This document shows, in pieces, positions 37,021 through 49,796 of a stretch of 64,000 nt of DNA (position 1 is its first letter; the number at the start of each line of letters is the position of its first letter). The notes under the pieces are model-generated. The model saw only the letters and a program-made list of their open reading frames with translations, did not search any database and was not told the DNA's origin. Made by a program: the position numbers and the translations under genes. This DNA is from Phylloscopus collybita (taxonomy: Eukaryota; Chordata; Aves; Passeriformes; Phylloscopidae), in the NCBI GenBank assembly GCA_027886175.1, contig JAJNNQ010000100.1, positions 3,263,501-3,327,500 of the forward strand, read 5' to 3'.

Positions 37021-37300
37021 TGTCATGGAATGGTTGAGATTGGGAAGGACCTCCAAGACCATGGAGTCCATCCATTCCCCCAGCACTGCCAAGCCCACCA
37101 CCAACCCACGTCCCCACGTGCCACAACCACACGCTTTTTAAACCTCTGCAGGGATGGTGACTTCACCACTTCTCTGGGCAGCCAGACCCAACACTTGATA
37201 ACCCTTTCCATGAAGAGATTTTTCCTACTATCCAATCTCAGCCTCCCCTGGCTCAGCTTGAGGCCGTTTCCTCTCCTGCTGTGTCCAGAGGGTGAATCAT
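37021..37300 (-). mobile_element. CR1 LINE 3' fragment
   Basis: The order is CATGGAATGGTTGAGATTGG, GAAGGACCTCCAAGACCATG, then ACCCTTTCCATGAAGAGATT, TTTCCTACTATCCAATCTCA, and GCTTGAGGCCGTTTCCTCTC. This is the reverse complement of a CR1 3' region, of a different subfamily from the 8.1-kb copy. The open frame through it is not a gene. Confidence 0.85.
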
Positions 37301-40300
37301 CCCAAACTCAGACAGGTGTCCAAGAGACCTTGGAGGAACTGTGCAGCAATGCCAACCTCCCTCCACAGAGCTCACGGGGAGTTCCACTCGACCTGCAAAT
37401 TTTATGGAAGGTGAAGTCACAGAGGATAAACTCCCCCTTGCCAAGAATGAAGATGGCACATGGAGCTGTCCAGGAGTTAGGTTGGATTCCTCCACCACGG
37501 GTGTCGCCAGCTCCTGACTAAAGCAAATATCAAACAGCAAATAAATAAACAACAAAGAGTGAATAGCAAATAATTTAAAAAAAAACAAACAAACAACAAC
37601 AACAAATAAATAGCAAACATCCCAGCCTGAGACAGGGCTGGCAGCAGGAGAGGAGAGAGGAGCCAAGGAGAGCATTACCTCACCCGCTGTTGCTGGAGTA
37701 GGCATGGGATTCATCTGGAGCACTCCACTGCCTCTGGGCAAGTTTTTGGCTTTTCCTGCTGAAAACACTGTTTAGTCAGGAGTAACCAGCCTTGAGGAGA
37801 GTATTTGCTGTGACTCCCATGTCCCCTGTGAACAACATTCCTGCCACCTCGAGCTTTTTCGGCTGCGGTGTTGACACTTCTTCAGATCTGACATGAGCTC
37901 AGCTGAGGAGAGAACAGAAATGCTATTCAAGCCCCAGCTCCAACGTGGGAGGTTAGGAGTGCAAATCCTTGCCTTGCACTGAAAATGTGATGAGTGTTTT
38001 ATGTTGGTGTTGTGCTTTCTATTTCAGGGAATGCCTTTGTTATGTTACAAGCCCTTTCCTAGCACATAAGGCACCGTTTTTAGGGGTTCTTCCATCACAG
38101 ATATACACATTTATTCCAAACTGTAATCTCCCACATTCCCAAAAATTAACCCAGGACTTGGTGTTCTGACTTGCATCTTACAAATTCCTAATTCTGTGTT
38201 TAAAAGCATTTACCTTGTCTCTTGCTTTTCTTTTCTATTTTAAGACTTCTGTGGTGGAATCTGGATCCAGCTTTCTCACAATAAAGATTCAAATGTCACC
38301 AAAATTCACCTTTCCCAATTGTAAGATTTTTTTGCAAACCATTCTCATCAGTGTCTTCACACTGTATTTTTATTTTATGAGATAAACCAACAGATTATAT
38401 CTCAGAGAATCACCAGGAATGGGTTGACCTTTGGCTGTGATCACAGGAACCATCAGCAGATTTACAGTAAACTGAACAACATTCCTCCCAGGAAAATGAT
38501 GCAGCATTTCTTGGGGTAGTTTTGATTTCTGCTTCTATCCCCCAGATTTTCTCTCTCTGCCATTCTTCAGACAAGTTAAGATGGAATTCCTCCCAAAATA
38601 CTCCTTTCAGTGTTGCCCTCTGAGCAAACCAAGTGCAAATATAAAAAATTCCCCCTCCCCAGAAAAAAAAAGGGTGATAAGCAGATATACTGACTTGTGT
38701 GGAAAGATGCTTTTCATGACTTTCAACTGAAGAAATTATTGTAAACATCCAGCTATATTTCCCCCATAATATCCATTTTTGAACACTTCAGTCTCCTCCA
38801 GACTTCATAATTGCTGCTCTCTCGGTGGGTGTAGTAAAAGCAAGTGACTGTTTGCCAACACACATCCCCAAACCCCTGAGTCTCACAGATATTTTCAGGA
38901 AGTTGCTGTAACCCCTGATAAATCTTTGCAGACCACTGGGATGAATAATGTTTGTGGATGCATTTTTGAGGCTGACATACTGGAGAGGTATTTGTGGCTG
39001 TGGGCTTTGCCACTCACATGGAAAAGCACGCTTTCCCTATATCCACCCTATAGGCTGTATTTTGCACGTCTGCCCTTAATTAGAACCATTTCATATCTTC
39101 AGGAATATGTGACATCAAATGGATCATTTGGAAATCGGAGCCAACCAGCAAATTACACATTCCTCTGGTTTTTTTTCATTAATGAATGTGTCAAAATTCC
39201 CTCAGGGCAGAGTTTTTAGCAAATCTGGTGAACACAAATGTATGGTAAGTGTCACAGGCTCGGGGACAGATCAGACCTGCATTTTTACACCATATAGATA
39301 ATTACCACAGCTATTTTTCCACTGACACATGGAATAACCTAATCTCTGTCCTCCTGTTTGTTTGGGGTTTTCTCCCCCAGATATTTGAGGGAGGGAATGG
39401 GGTAAACAGCCTTAAATTCTGGAGGAGCTCTCCAAGCCAAGCTTCATTTCTGATTTCAGTGATGTTTAGAGCATTACATTGGGGTTGTTATTCCCTTGCT
39501 GAAACAGGTCACTGTGGCCTCCCCTGTCAAAAGCTGCCTGCCAATTATATTTTGCTCCAGGCCAGAATTCTGCATAAAAACACTGATGAATTCTTAGCAG
39601 AAGGAAAAGGCTCTTTATTGCTCTTATTTATACTTCAGCAGCACTTAGGGGATGGAAGATCCCAGCCCAGGTGCTGCTCAGAAATGCTGCAAGAAACATC
39701 CCTGCTGATAATAACTGCAGCAGATAAGAGGTGAGAAGGAGAAGTGAAGAGGGAAACCAGAGCAGCTCAGTCCCACATGCACATCTTCCCCACCAAAGAG
39801 AGTTACTGCACTGGGAGAATCACCCCAATCTGATCTCGCTGCATGGAGGGAGTTTAATCAGCTAATTGTTTTCATTGAAAGAGGAGCTGACCCACAGAAC
39901 TGATTTCACCATGAGAAGGAGAAAGGATGGAACAATTGCTGGAAATCATTTAGGAACACCTCATGAGCCAGTGGAGTCTCCATGAACTCAGAGAGAAGCA
40001 CCATCACCGAGGACTGGAACAATTTCTTTTTGGCCTGAATTTCATTGATGGGTATACAAGGTATATATAAAACAAACTACCTGTCACTCTGGAACTCTGC
40101 TTTCCCAATTTTATACAACAGCTCATCTCATCTTTCTCCTGGACATCTCCAGCCTTGCTGCTTTCTTCCAGTTAGGATTTTCTAACTGGGCCCCAGGAAT
40201 AAGAACCAGCCAGGCAGCCACAGGCAATTCACTCTCCACAGTTGCAATATTCTCTTTATGCACTTAGGTTTTGGCCCATTTTTCTCTCTAGAAGATTATG

Positions 40301-41100
40301 CAATGCTAATTACATTAATTTTTTTTTCCAGGAGAGTTGATAGAAACACATCCAAAAGCATATTTCCCTAAGGCAATAGCCTGCTTTAATAAATTCTGGT
40401 TGCACTGGAAATATTTGTATTTTAATCTGTAAAACAGAGATTAGGCAAAAGTTCCTAATACTGCTTAAGAACTTCAAGCCAAGAAACAATTCCATGGTAC
40501 TTTAAATTAAGCACATGATTTTCATGTCATTCTGAAGGAGGGTGGGTACATTTCTTCCCCAGATGTATGTTCCACTTGTATATTCATGAGTTTAGATCAA
40601 GATATTAAGGAAATAACCAACATTTGCTGTGCACACAGCAGCTGCCACACCAATGCATTGCTAAACCCCACACTGATGATCAAGTGTATCAAATATGTTT
40701 TTTACAGAAATTTAATCTAATCTTTACTTGAAAAACAAATCACAGACAAGAGCAATAAGGATAAGGGGCTTTCATAGAAGGCACTACTTGCTTAGGCAAG
40801 ATGGATTAAATTAAATAATTAAATCCACACCTTCAAAAATTGTTTTGCTAGGTTCTCTTAGCATAGACATTGTGATAATCTATAGATAATCAGATTTAGC
40901 TACTGGATAACTTATCCCAGTAAGAAATACCCACAATTTAGGGGGGGAAATCCCTTCTCTTACTTCTGTGCATGAGGCTCTACAGCAGCAGCAGCATTGA
41001 AACCAGCTCATCTAAAGCAGGGTTACACTCTGGATTTACCCTCACTCTGAACAGAATCTCTCCCCATTAAATCCACCCAGAGCACAAAGAAATCCTACTG
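37301..41100. other. Intergenic sequence without recognised gene
   Basis: A short A/C stretch with CAA units lies at about 37578-37613. Otherwise the sequence is unique-looking and AT-rich. No exon could be supported. Confidence 0.55.
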
Positions 41101-41106
41101 GTAATA

Positions 41107-41248
41107 CAAAAAAAACCCAAAAAAACCAAAAAAACCCCAAACAAACAAACAAACAAAACCCCCAAACAAACAAAAACAAAAAAACCAAAACAAAAACAAA
41201 CATAAAAACAAAACAAACAAAAACCCAAACAACAACAAAAAAACCCCC
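41107..41248. repeat. A/C-only low-complexity tract (about 140 bp)
   Basis: AAAAAACCCAAAAAAACC, CAAACAAACAAACAAAAC and similar irregular units have almost no G or T. It has the same character and strand as the tracts at 25.6, 35.0 and 53.1 kb. Confidence 0.93.
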
Positions 41249-41997
41249 ATTTTGCCTCATTTGTTCCCAATTTTCAGCAGCACAAGGACACTCAGCATCA
41301 GCCATGGATACCCTGGTGAGCATGGAAACCTTTCCTGGTGCAAACAGAGCTTTTCCAACACTTTGAACACCAGGCACCAGTCTGGCTTGGCCGACTGAAC
41401 AAAATCCACTTTATAAACCTCGATGAAGCAGCGATAGTGATCAGATGCTCAGGCTTTCCTCTTACTGAAGATGGCAGCAGAGATACTGAGTCACTGAGCA
41501 GAGCTGGCTCCTGGGTTTATTTTCTGCACCTCTCCCGGGGCTGTTCCCAGTCCCTGGAAACAGCTCCCTTCAGGAATGGAACAAGGCAGAAAACCCCACA
41601 GAAAATAAAACAAGGGGGTCAGGAGCTGATCCCGGATGTTCCTCACCGTGTCCTGTTGCTCCTGGCCATCTCCCCTGCTTCCCACACAGGAACACATGAT
41701 GTTTGCACAGCCTCCTTGCAGAAATGACTTGTCTCCAGGTTTGCAGCATCAGAGAGACAAACCGGAGGAGTATCCTGGAAAGGGAGAAATGGGTGATGTG
41801 AAACAGATGTTTCCCCCTTAATTGCTTGTTGCAGAGGCAGCCCAGTAACGAATCCACCTGCTGTGTTCCCACAGGGATAATTACTCACCCCGTGCTCCCA
41901 GCCAGCTGAATTTATGTTTTTCCATGCCTCATTATATCCATCTCTGCCCAACAACGTGCCCCAAAGTGCTGCACAAGCGCACTCATACAAATACCCA

Positions 41998-42153
41998 TCC
42001 CCTTCCTGCCCAGAGAAGCTGAGGCTGCCCCTGGATCCCTGGAAGTGTCCAATGCCAGGTTGGATGGGGCTTGAAGCAACCTGGGATGGTATTGCTTCAA
42101 CACCAACAAGAGGAGTTTCAAGGTCCCTTCCAACCCAAACCATTCTATGATTC
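41998..42153 (+). mobile_element. CR1 LINE 3' end
   Basis: CCTGGAAGTGTCCAATGCCA, GGTTGGATGGGGCTTGAAGC, AACCTGGGATGG, AAGGTCCCTTCCAACCCAAA and CCATTCTATGATTCT follow one another, the classic end of a bird CR1. Confidence 0.92.
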
Positions 42154-45100
42154 TGCTGCTCTAGGTAGAGTTAGGAGCAGAGGTATTTTCAATGTTGCTT
42201 AGACACAGAGATTCACATGGCAAGGAGGGGGTTCCAGAGAATCTGGAGATGTTAATTAAAAATAATAGTATGGTACATGTGAGAGGAGAGCTCACCAATC
42301 ACAGCAGTAAATAATTCATATCTGAAATCCCTGTTTCTTCTTCCCTTTGGCATAGGAGCTGATCAGAAACACACAGTGAAGGCTTCTGAACATCCAGGTG
42401 ATGTTAGTGCTGGTTTTCAATTTGCTCATACATTGCTGTTCTAAGTCACATTCAGCACAGAGCTATGGTTGATGTTTACCCATCATTTTCCCCAAATATT
42501 TCAAGACTTGCACTCAAATGTGCTGCTCAGTGAGAAGCCCTTGGTAGTGAGTTCTGATCATGGTTAACATGCAATTAGCAGTGACAAAAAGTTAATTGAA
42601 TGAAGAAAAACAGAAGTTTCAAGGGATCTCTGCTTCTCCCCCAGACCTTGGGAGCAGGGGCAGCCCATGTCTCCAATGCTCCAGCAGTGGGACTGGATCC
42701 TTCCTCACTGCCAGAGGAATTTGTCTTTGATGGAGTGGCTGGTGCACAAGTGATGGGAGGTGAGAAATTGTCACTGACTGGACTTGATAGGGCTGGAAAC
42801 AGAACGTGACCTGAGCTCCAAGCTTGGTTCTGCTCCTCGTTAGCACAGCCTTCATCTTTCCTTCTTTTCCAGGGAGCTACTCATTTCAGAGCCTGAGGCG
42901 AGAGCCAGCACCAGCTGGAGATAATTTAGTCCTACTTCACTAATGTTGATGTCTCTGGATTTAATATTGGCTTTTCTGGAACCCTCCTAGGGCTCTTTGG
43001 CTTGGCGAGGTGGCTCAGGTAGTTATCCTGAGCATAATATTTTGTTAACCAAGCGGGTGCAGATCTATTTCAAATACAAAACAGGAATCTGCTCATCCAG
43101 GACTAACAAAGCTCCCCAAAGCTCTTCCCCTGCTGGACGCTCAGCAGCCCTCAGCTCTGGGGAACATCTTCAAAAGCCTTTCAGGCTTAACTAATGCCTG
43201 CTGCAGTAACACTGCAGATCCAAACTGGAGTCTTCAGAGGGAAAATCCTGTGGCTGGAGAGATGGAAGTGGATGTGCTGGGAATGCAGAGAGCAGGGGGG
43301 AGCACTGAGCTTTGTCAGGGTGGTCACCAAGGGCTTTGCTCAGTGGAAGAGGCATCCAGGTGCAGCCAGTCAGCCCCCACTGCTCTCCCCATGGCTCCTG
43401 GGAACACCTGATCCAAGGGACCCGAGCAATGGCCTAGGGAGAAGCTGGGAGGGAGTCCAGATAGAGCGAGGTTTGAGAAGAACAGACAATAAAAGGCTGA
43501 GGCACACCACAACATGCATTTGCTCACACCCTTGAGCCTGGGGACAGGCACAAACCCATGAGCTGAAATCCCTGGCAAACCAGAAATCCAGAGGGAGATT
43601 AAAAAAAAAATGCCTCTTGCCAGACTGGCCATGGAGAATTTTCCTGCACTGTTGCTCCTGAGCTCTGTCCAGGGGTGTTCCCAGCCTTGTCTTCCCTTGT
43701 TTGTCTGTGCAGGATGATTTGGGACAGAGGGACATCACTAATGGGAAGGAGATCCCAGATGTGTCCCTGTCAGTGCTATAAAAACCACAGGTGCTATCCC
43801 AGGAGCAGGACAAAGGAAGGGCACAAAGAGACTGAAGAAATCTGTAGGTTTACAGTAACTTTAGTTTACCAGACTCCCCTCAGTCACGCACAGTAAAGCC
43901 AAATTTAAAATACCTTTTTGCTTTAGTTTCAAACAGTTCAGTCTGATGCCTGCCTGGTGGGAAACGTTGATGTGATAAATATCACAGAGTTTTTCCTTCA
44001 AGCCTCTCAAAATCTCATCTGTTTTGTCAGTGGCTGCTGCTACATCCAGTTATTTATGCAGGTAACTGCAGTCCCATTACTTGCCAGTGGCATGGAAAAG
44101 CCCTGGAATTAACCCAGCAGTTTTGATGTCTGCAGTAATTGTACTCTGCCTCCTCTTTCATGAAGAGAAAAATTCGCTACAATGCTCAAGATAAAACAAA
44201 TAAATCCAGTATAAAAGCCCATCTAATTGAATTAAATGAAAGTAGCCTCTCAGACTGCCCTTTCTGTGAATCACATTATCTTCATGTTTACTGAGTCTTT
44301 GACAGGAGTCTAAATGATCCCAAATTTTATCAGAATAAATCAACTAAACAAAAAAAATAATTCCCTTCTAAAAAGGACAGACATTCTTAACAGTCATCTG
44401 GAACAGATTATTCCTCTCCAAGTAGCATTGTTGATACTGAAAGTGTTGTAACAATATCCTTTTCTAATGTGGTTCTGCTGTGGCTCCATCCAGAATAAAA
44501 CCAGTCAATGCCAAAGAACCCACTTAGCATGACAAGCTCCCCAAAACCTGGATTATTTGTGTAAGACTCTGATTTGACGTTCCAAGCTCCGTGATCTGAT
44601 GAAATTTCTTTTAATATTTTTACAGGAGACCAAGGAATGAGCATCACCCAATCCGGGGAAATGTTTTTGCTGAACCACACACCCTCCAAGTCCTTGTAAA
44701 TCCTAAACACCACTAAAGAGAGATGGAGACTGGAAATCAAAATAATTTTCCCAGTTTCCAGCCTTGTTAAGCCTAAAATAACTGCACCTTTTTTTAATTA
44801 TTATTTTCTTGAGTATATGTTGTCAGCTCTGCAGTCTGGATGCATTCAAAGGTTACAACAGATAAAGCAGAATGTATGTTAGCCTCATAAATGACAGATA
44901 AATGTCAATCAAACAACACCACCTTTACACCAAGATACTCAGAAAAATCCAGTAATATTGAGGGTTCAAAGGGAGGCAACTGAAACAAAACTACCCAGCA
45001 GAAAGAAGGGAACATTCAATATTTTTTGGCCCAAATGGATAAAAGGATCCCAAATAAAGGCATTTCTACCACATTAACGATGGTCAGGGCTGGGAAGGTG

Positions 45101-48100
45101 CCTTCTCTTCCTAAAAAACATCTCCACTTCTGCCACCTGGCAGGTATTTGTGTCTCATTGCCCAGCATTTCTCTGTCTCAAGCCATAGAGAAGTGATCAG
45201 GGACAGAGAGATGAGGCCTGCAATTCCCTAGGGAAATGGCATTTAGAATTATAGAAGTTCCATGATTTTCACCCTGGTTTTTTTCCTTTTCCCATTGCTC
45301 ACTTGCTGATGTATGACCTGTTCCTGTCCTACCTGCACAACCTCAGTTTCTCTAGATGTACACATTCATGGTTACACCAAAAAAATTTGTTATCCTTGGT
45401 AAAAGCTCTTCAGAGCTTCGTGGGGAAAAACAAGTAAAACAACATCACAACAGAGCCTGTTGGATGCTGGATGTTACCAGTTCCATCCATTCCATCAGCT
45501 AAACACAAACAACTTAGCCCAGAGCAGCAAATCTCAATGAAAAAAATAAAAAAAGAAAGAAAGAGGGGGTGAGAAGAGTCAGAGCCGCTTCAGAACTTCT
45601 TTGAAGTCTTAGTCCTCACCATCAGCCTGCTGCTCCCCGAGGTCACTGAGCTGTGCCTCAGCCCAAATGCCATCCCTCACAGAGAATTGAAGAGCCTTGG
45701 GTGCAACTCTGCATTGTTGCCTGTCCGCACGGAGGAGCGGAGCCCGTGATCCGCCAGAAGCCACAAAACCAGCCAGCGGATTTTGTCCGTGTGGTTGCTG
45801 GCAGCTGCCGGGACAAAACATGGCTTGGAGTCATAACAGGACCTGGGGTCCCCTCCCTCCAGCCCTGCCACCCTCGCTGAGAGCCAGCTGGGAGCCTTTC
45901 TTCTTGTTCTCTTTGTTGTCTGCGTTGCCTGATAGCAGAGGTCCTGCCAACCTACAATTAGAAACAAGAGCTGTGCCTTTGTGCTCTGTCTGCCCAGAGA
46001 TAGGGCAGTAATTTATGTAGCCAGCATGCCAAGGACTTGCCAACAATGTCAAAAGCAAGTTCATAATAAATTATTCTTTTTGGGGCACTTCCTTCACTTG
46101 CCAATGGAGGGAAAGCAAGGAGAAATGACAAAGAGCCCCGCTCGTTTCCTTCAGACAACTGTGATTTATTACAGGCGAAACAAGGAGGATTCCAAAAACA
46201 TTACTCCTATAAGGGAAGGTAACTCAATCTCCAGCAAAAATAAACAGCCATGTTTAAATAAACCTTCTGAGGAGTGCTACTGCCCTTTTCCCTAGAAATT
46301 AGGGGAGCATTTCTTTGCCCTGATATTGTTCCGCTGTGTGAGACGCCGTCCCAGGGATCTCATCTGGTTTGGGTGGCCTGGTAAGTCACCAAAGGATAAA
46401 AGGCAGAGAACAAAGGGGAAAATAAAAGTATTATGAGCTGCAGCTGAAGTGCCTGACAGATGTTGGGTTGTTGCTTGTGGGAACTGCCTTCCATCTCCAG
46501 AGCAGAGGGTTCACCCTGCTCACTGCCCAGGCTCTTGCTCCTGGCTGAGAAGGGGTGGGATGGGCAAGGTCCTTCCCCAGTACACCATCCCAGAGGCCAC
46601 TGGTCAGTGGTTTAGGGATTTCTCCCAGCTCTCCCATGAACAGTGAATTCAATAAATCACAGCAACTTTTGGGTCAGATACCCTGCAAGGGTCCTCAGAG
46701 AGTTTAGAGCTTTCAGCAGTACCAGCAAACCCAAGAACAACGTTCCCATGGCTCAGAGGACAGAACCCTGCCCCTCTGCACTGACCCTCTCCAGACCTTT
46801 TTCTCTCCCTAGTGGGAAAGGTAGGAAGGTTAAATATCACCTTCTTTCCTCCTCTGGCAGCAGGATGACAAATTGCTCAACACAACCCAGAGAAGTGGTT
46901 TAATAAGAGTTTGGGAACAAATGTAGACTTTCAAGAGAAGCCCTCATGGGCATCCAGCCTTATCTGCCATGGGCAAAGCTTCTGGAGACATGGCATCCAC
47001 CTGCCCACTGGCTGAAGTCCTGCTTTTCCTCCCTATCATGCAGCCCAGCCTCTGATGGCCTGATGTGTGGAGAGCCCCAGGAAATTGCTCTGCTCCCCTT
47101 GCACAACCCACAGGGATTTACTGCCTCCACTGGGGAGTGTGATCCCAAGGCACACCCTCTGCCTCCTCTGCTGCTGGCCTTGCTCTTTGCTGGACTTCCT
47201 TATTCCAGAATGGCTCCTTAATTAACACAGGCTATTAGGAAAACTCACTGCAGTAATGTCAATCCCTTTCTCTCCACAGAGATAAGATATCATTAATGAA
47301 ATGAGGCAAATTAGTCCCACAGTTGCTTGGGTTTGTAGGTCTCTTAGATGCTCTGAACACGTCACTCACACTCAGGGTGGATTTTTTTTTTTTTCTTATT
47401 AAGCTTATTATACTGTATGAAGTTCATCAGCAGGAGAAAGGTAATTAAACCAGCCTTTTCTACCATACTTTAAAACTAGTAGGATAAAGGAGGAGGGAGA
47501 AAAATAACAAGACCTGTCTTTATGGATTTGTGTGATGCTGAAAAGGCTGGCAAAGATAATTTACTCATGAATTAATAGTGATCTGAGCTGCTGTGGTCAG
47601 CTGAGAACAGGAGCTTGCCCATAGCTTCAGGCAAATCAGGCAGGGTGAAACCCCTGAGGAGCCCAGGCAGCCAGGACATCCTAAGTGCAAAGCAGGCAGG
47701 GCTGCCAAGGCTCCTTTTCCAGCAAGACACCTTGGCCTGGGCTCCAAAATAGCTGGCATGGGAATCAAGGAGCTGCTGGCCAAGAGAAAATGCCAAGGGA
47801 AGGAGGATGCCTGCAGCCACAGCCTCGCAGGGAATTGGGTGCTGGCTCCCAGTCTGAGTGTTATCCATCCATGGCTGGATAAAGGCCCTGAGGCAGAGTC
47901 CTGAGGAGAATCACAGCCCTCACCTACTCCCTCCGTGCTGGAGGAGTCGCCTGTGAGGTGTGGGACATCTCCCTCATGCCTGGGCATGAATTCCTCCTGT
48001 ATCTCCTGGTGCCAGCCCTTGCCTCTGTTGATGGCCACGCTCTGGCTCAGCTCTCAATCAGCTCTCCAGGCTGAGCTCCATGGCTAAAAATGCTTTGGGA

Positions 48101-48886
48101 ACACCCTCCCCCTGTAGCCAGAGGCCTCTGGAGGAGACAGGAGAAATGGAGAGATGGGTTCCATGGTTCCAGGATGGGAATGAAGAGATGGACACCTGTG
48201 TCTCTGCCCCCACCTTCCTGAGGGCAGGTTTGCCCAGAAACATCAGCAGAAGGCACATTCTGATGCCTCAGGAATCTCCTGGTGGAAATGGAGGTGGATT
48301 TTCAGGGCCTCTCTAACTGGGCAGCAGGCCAAAGAGGGGAAAATGAAGGGTCTCTACTTCGCACTGAGACACGCTGAGCTAAACCACGACCAAGCAACAT
48401 TTTCCATTTGTGACTCCAGCCCTAAGTGCTTAAACTGCCTGCTTGGGAGATCCAGCCCATCACCCCAAGCCCTTGTGAGGCAGGAGTTCCTACCTGAGAC
48501 CCTCTGCAGAACTCCTGAACCACACACAGGCTGCACAAACAACCCTGCAGGAAAGCCCCATTTCAAAGCAGTTTGCAGTGAAAATAAAGCACTTCAGCAC
48601 AGGGTGCTCTTCAAAGTACATACCTGTTAGTATGTGCTGTTGTGATTTTTTTGCATCATTTCCCAGGTTGATTAGAAAGGTACCTATTAAAAAAATAAGT
48701 ATTCAGCGTGCTCTGGAAAACCCCACCTGAGTCATGTTCTCTGGCTTCTCAGCCTGGGCTCCCTCAGACATCCTAACACAACTTCAAAGGAGACCCTTGA
48801 AAGAACTCAGAAACCATCACCATAAACTGACTGAGAGAGTATTTTAAGAAGTATTTTAACAAGTCAACTTAAATACTTTTCAGAGA

Positions 48887-48922
<36 letters not shown>

Positions 48923-49650
48923 CATGGGATAGTTCATTTTATCCCCTCCAAAAACTGAACACTTACACTTTTGATCCCTGTCCTTTCTGGCAGCTTTCAC
49001 ATTGCCATCATTTGGCAACACAGCAAGGATTAGGAGACTTCCTGATGTTCTCCTGCTCCCTGGAAAAGAACACATGGCTGACGTGTTTGATTGCAATATC
49101 TGGGCACACAATCACTGTGGATCTTTTACCTGCTTTGCTGTCACTTTTTGTGCTTTGCCTGCCACACTGATCTGATTAAATGCACTGCCCTTTTATATCA
49201 GGGAGGATTTAGCCTGGAAAGTAGGATCCTCTCCCCAGCACCATTCCCTGCTTCTAAGGCTGTGGAAACACAGCATGGGGCTCCTAAAAGAGAGAATAAA
49301 ACGGAGGAAAGAAAACACCACATCTACCAGGTAACAGGTTGTGAATTTGCTGGATTGGTTGAAACAGGGAGCACATCACAACACAGGTTATTGTGAAGTT
49401 TTGATACCTCCTTAACAGTTTTGGTTCCAAAAGTACCTCTTAGTCCAGGCCTTTTGGGGCAGATCACCACAGAAAAGGTGAATACAAATCCACTAATTAA
49501 AGAGTGAACATTTGCAACACTAGGAGATATCAGCCAGCCATAAAAGGGCTGTAAATCAATGTTTCATATCTGGTCACACCAGTAGCCATAAGCAATGTGG
49601 CACTCTCACGTGCCTGATCCGTGACATCTTTTATGACTTTATCTGCAGAT
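42154..49650. other. Intergenic sequence without recognised gene
   Basis: A T32 run lies at 48891-48922. Open frames up to about 157 codons occur (for example - strand 47565-48038 and 44408-44740) but show no family resemblance and no convincing splice context. No exon is supported. Confidence 0.5.
48891..48922. repeat. T32 homopolymer
   Basis: This is an uninterrupted run of 32 T. Confidence 0.95.
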
Positions 49651-49654
49651 TTCC

Positions 49655-49796
49655 TCAGACCTGGAAGTGTTCAAGGCCAGGTTGGATGGGGGTTGGAGCA
49701 ACCTGGGATGGAGGAAGGTGTCCCTGCCCATGGCAGGGGGTAGAACAAGAAGTTTGAGGTCCCTTCCAACCTGAACTGCTCTGTGATTCCCTGACA
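49655..49796 (+). mobile_element. CR1 LINE 3' end
   Basis: CCTGGAAGTGTTCAAGGCCA, GGTTGGATGGGGGTTGGAGC, GTCCCTGCCCATGGCAGGGG, GAGGTCCCTTCCAACCTGAA and CTGTGATTC are a well-preserved CR1 3' end in + orientation. Confidence 0.92.

Noticed and set aside
36973..37521. 182-codon open frame on the + strand
   Set aside because: Its first half is a reverse-oriented CR1 tail, so it is not a host gene.
44408..44740. 110-codon - strand open frame with a Trp-rich, protein-like composition and an AG-like acceptor upstream
   Set aside because: I could not match it to any family. Frames of this length arise by chance several times in the window. A protein search would decide.
47565..48038. 157-codon - strand open frame
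   Set aside because: There is no domain and no splice structure; the GC-richer local composition lowers the stop frequency.
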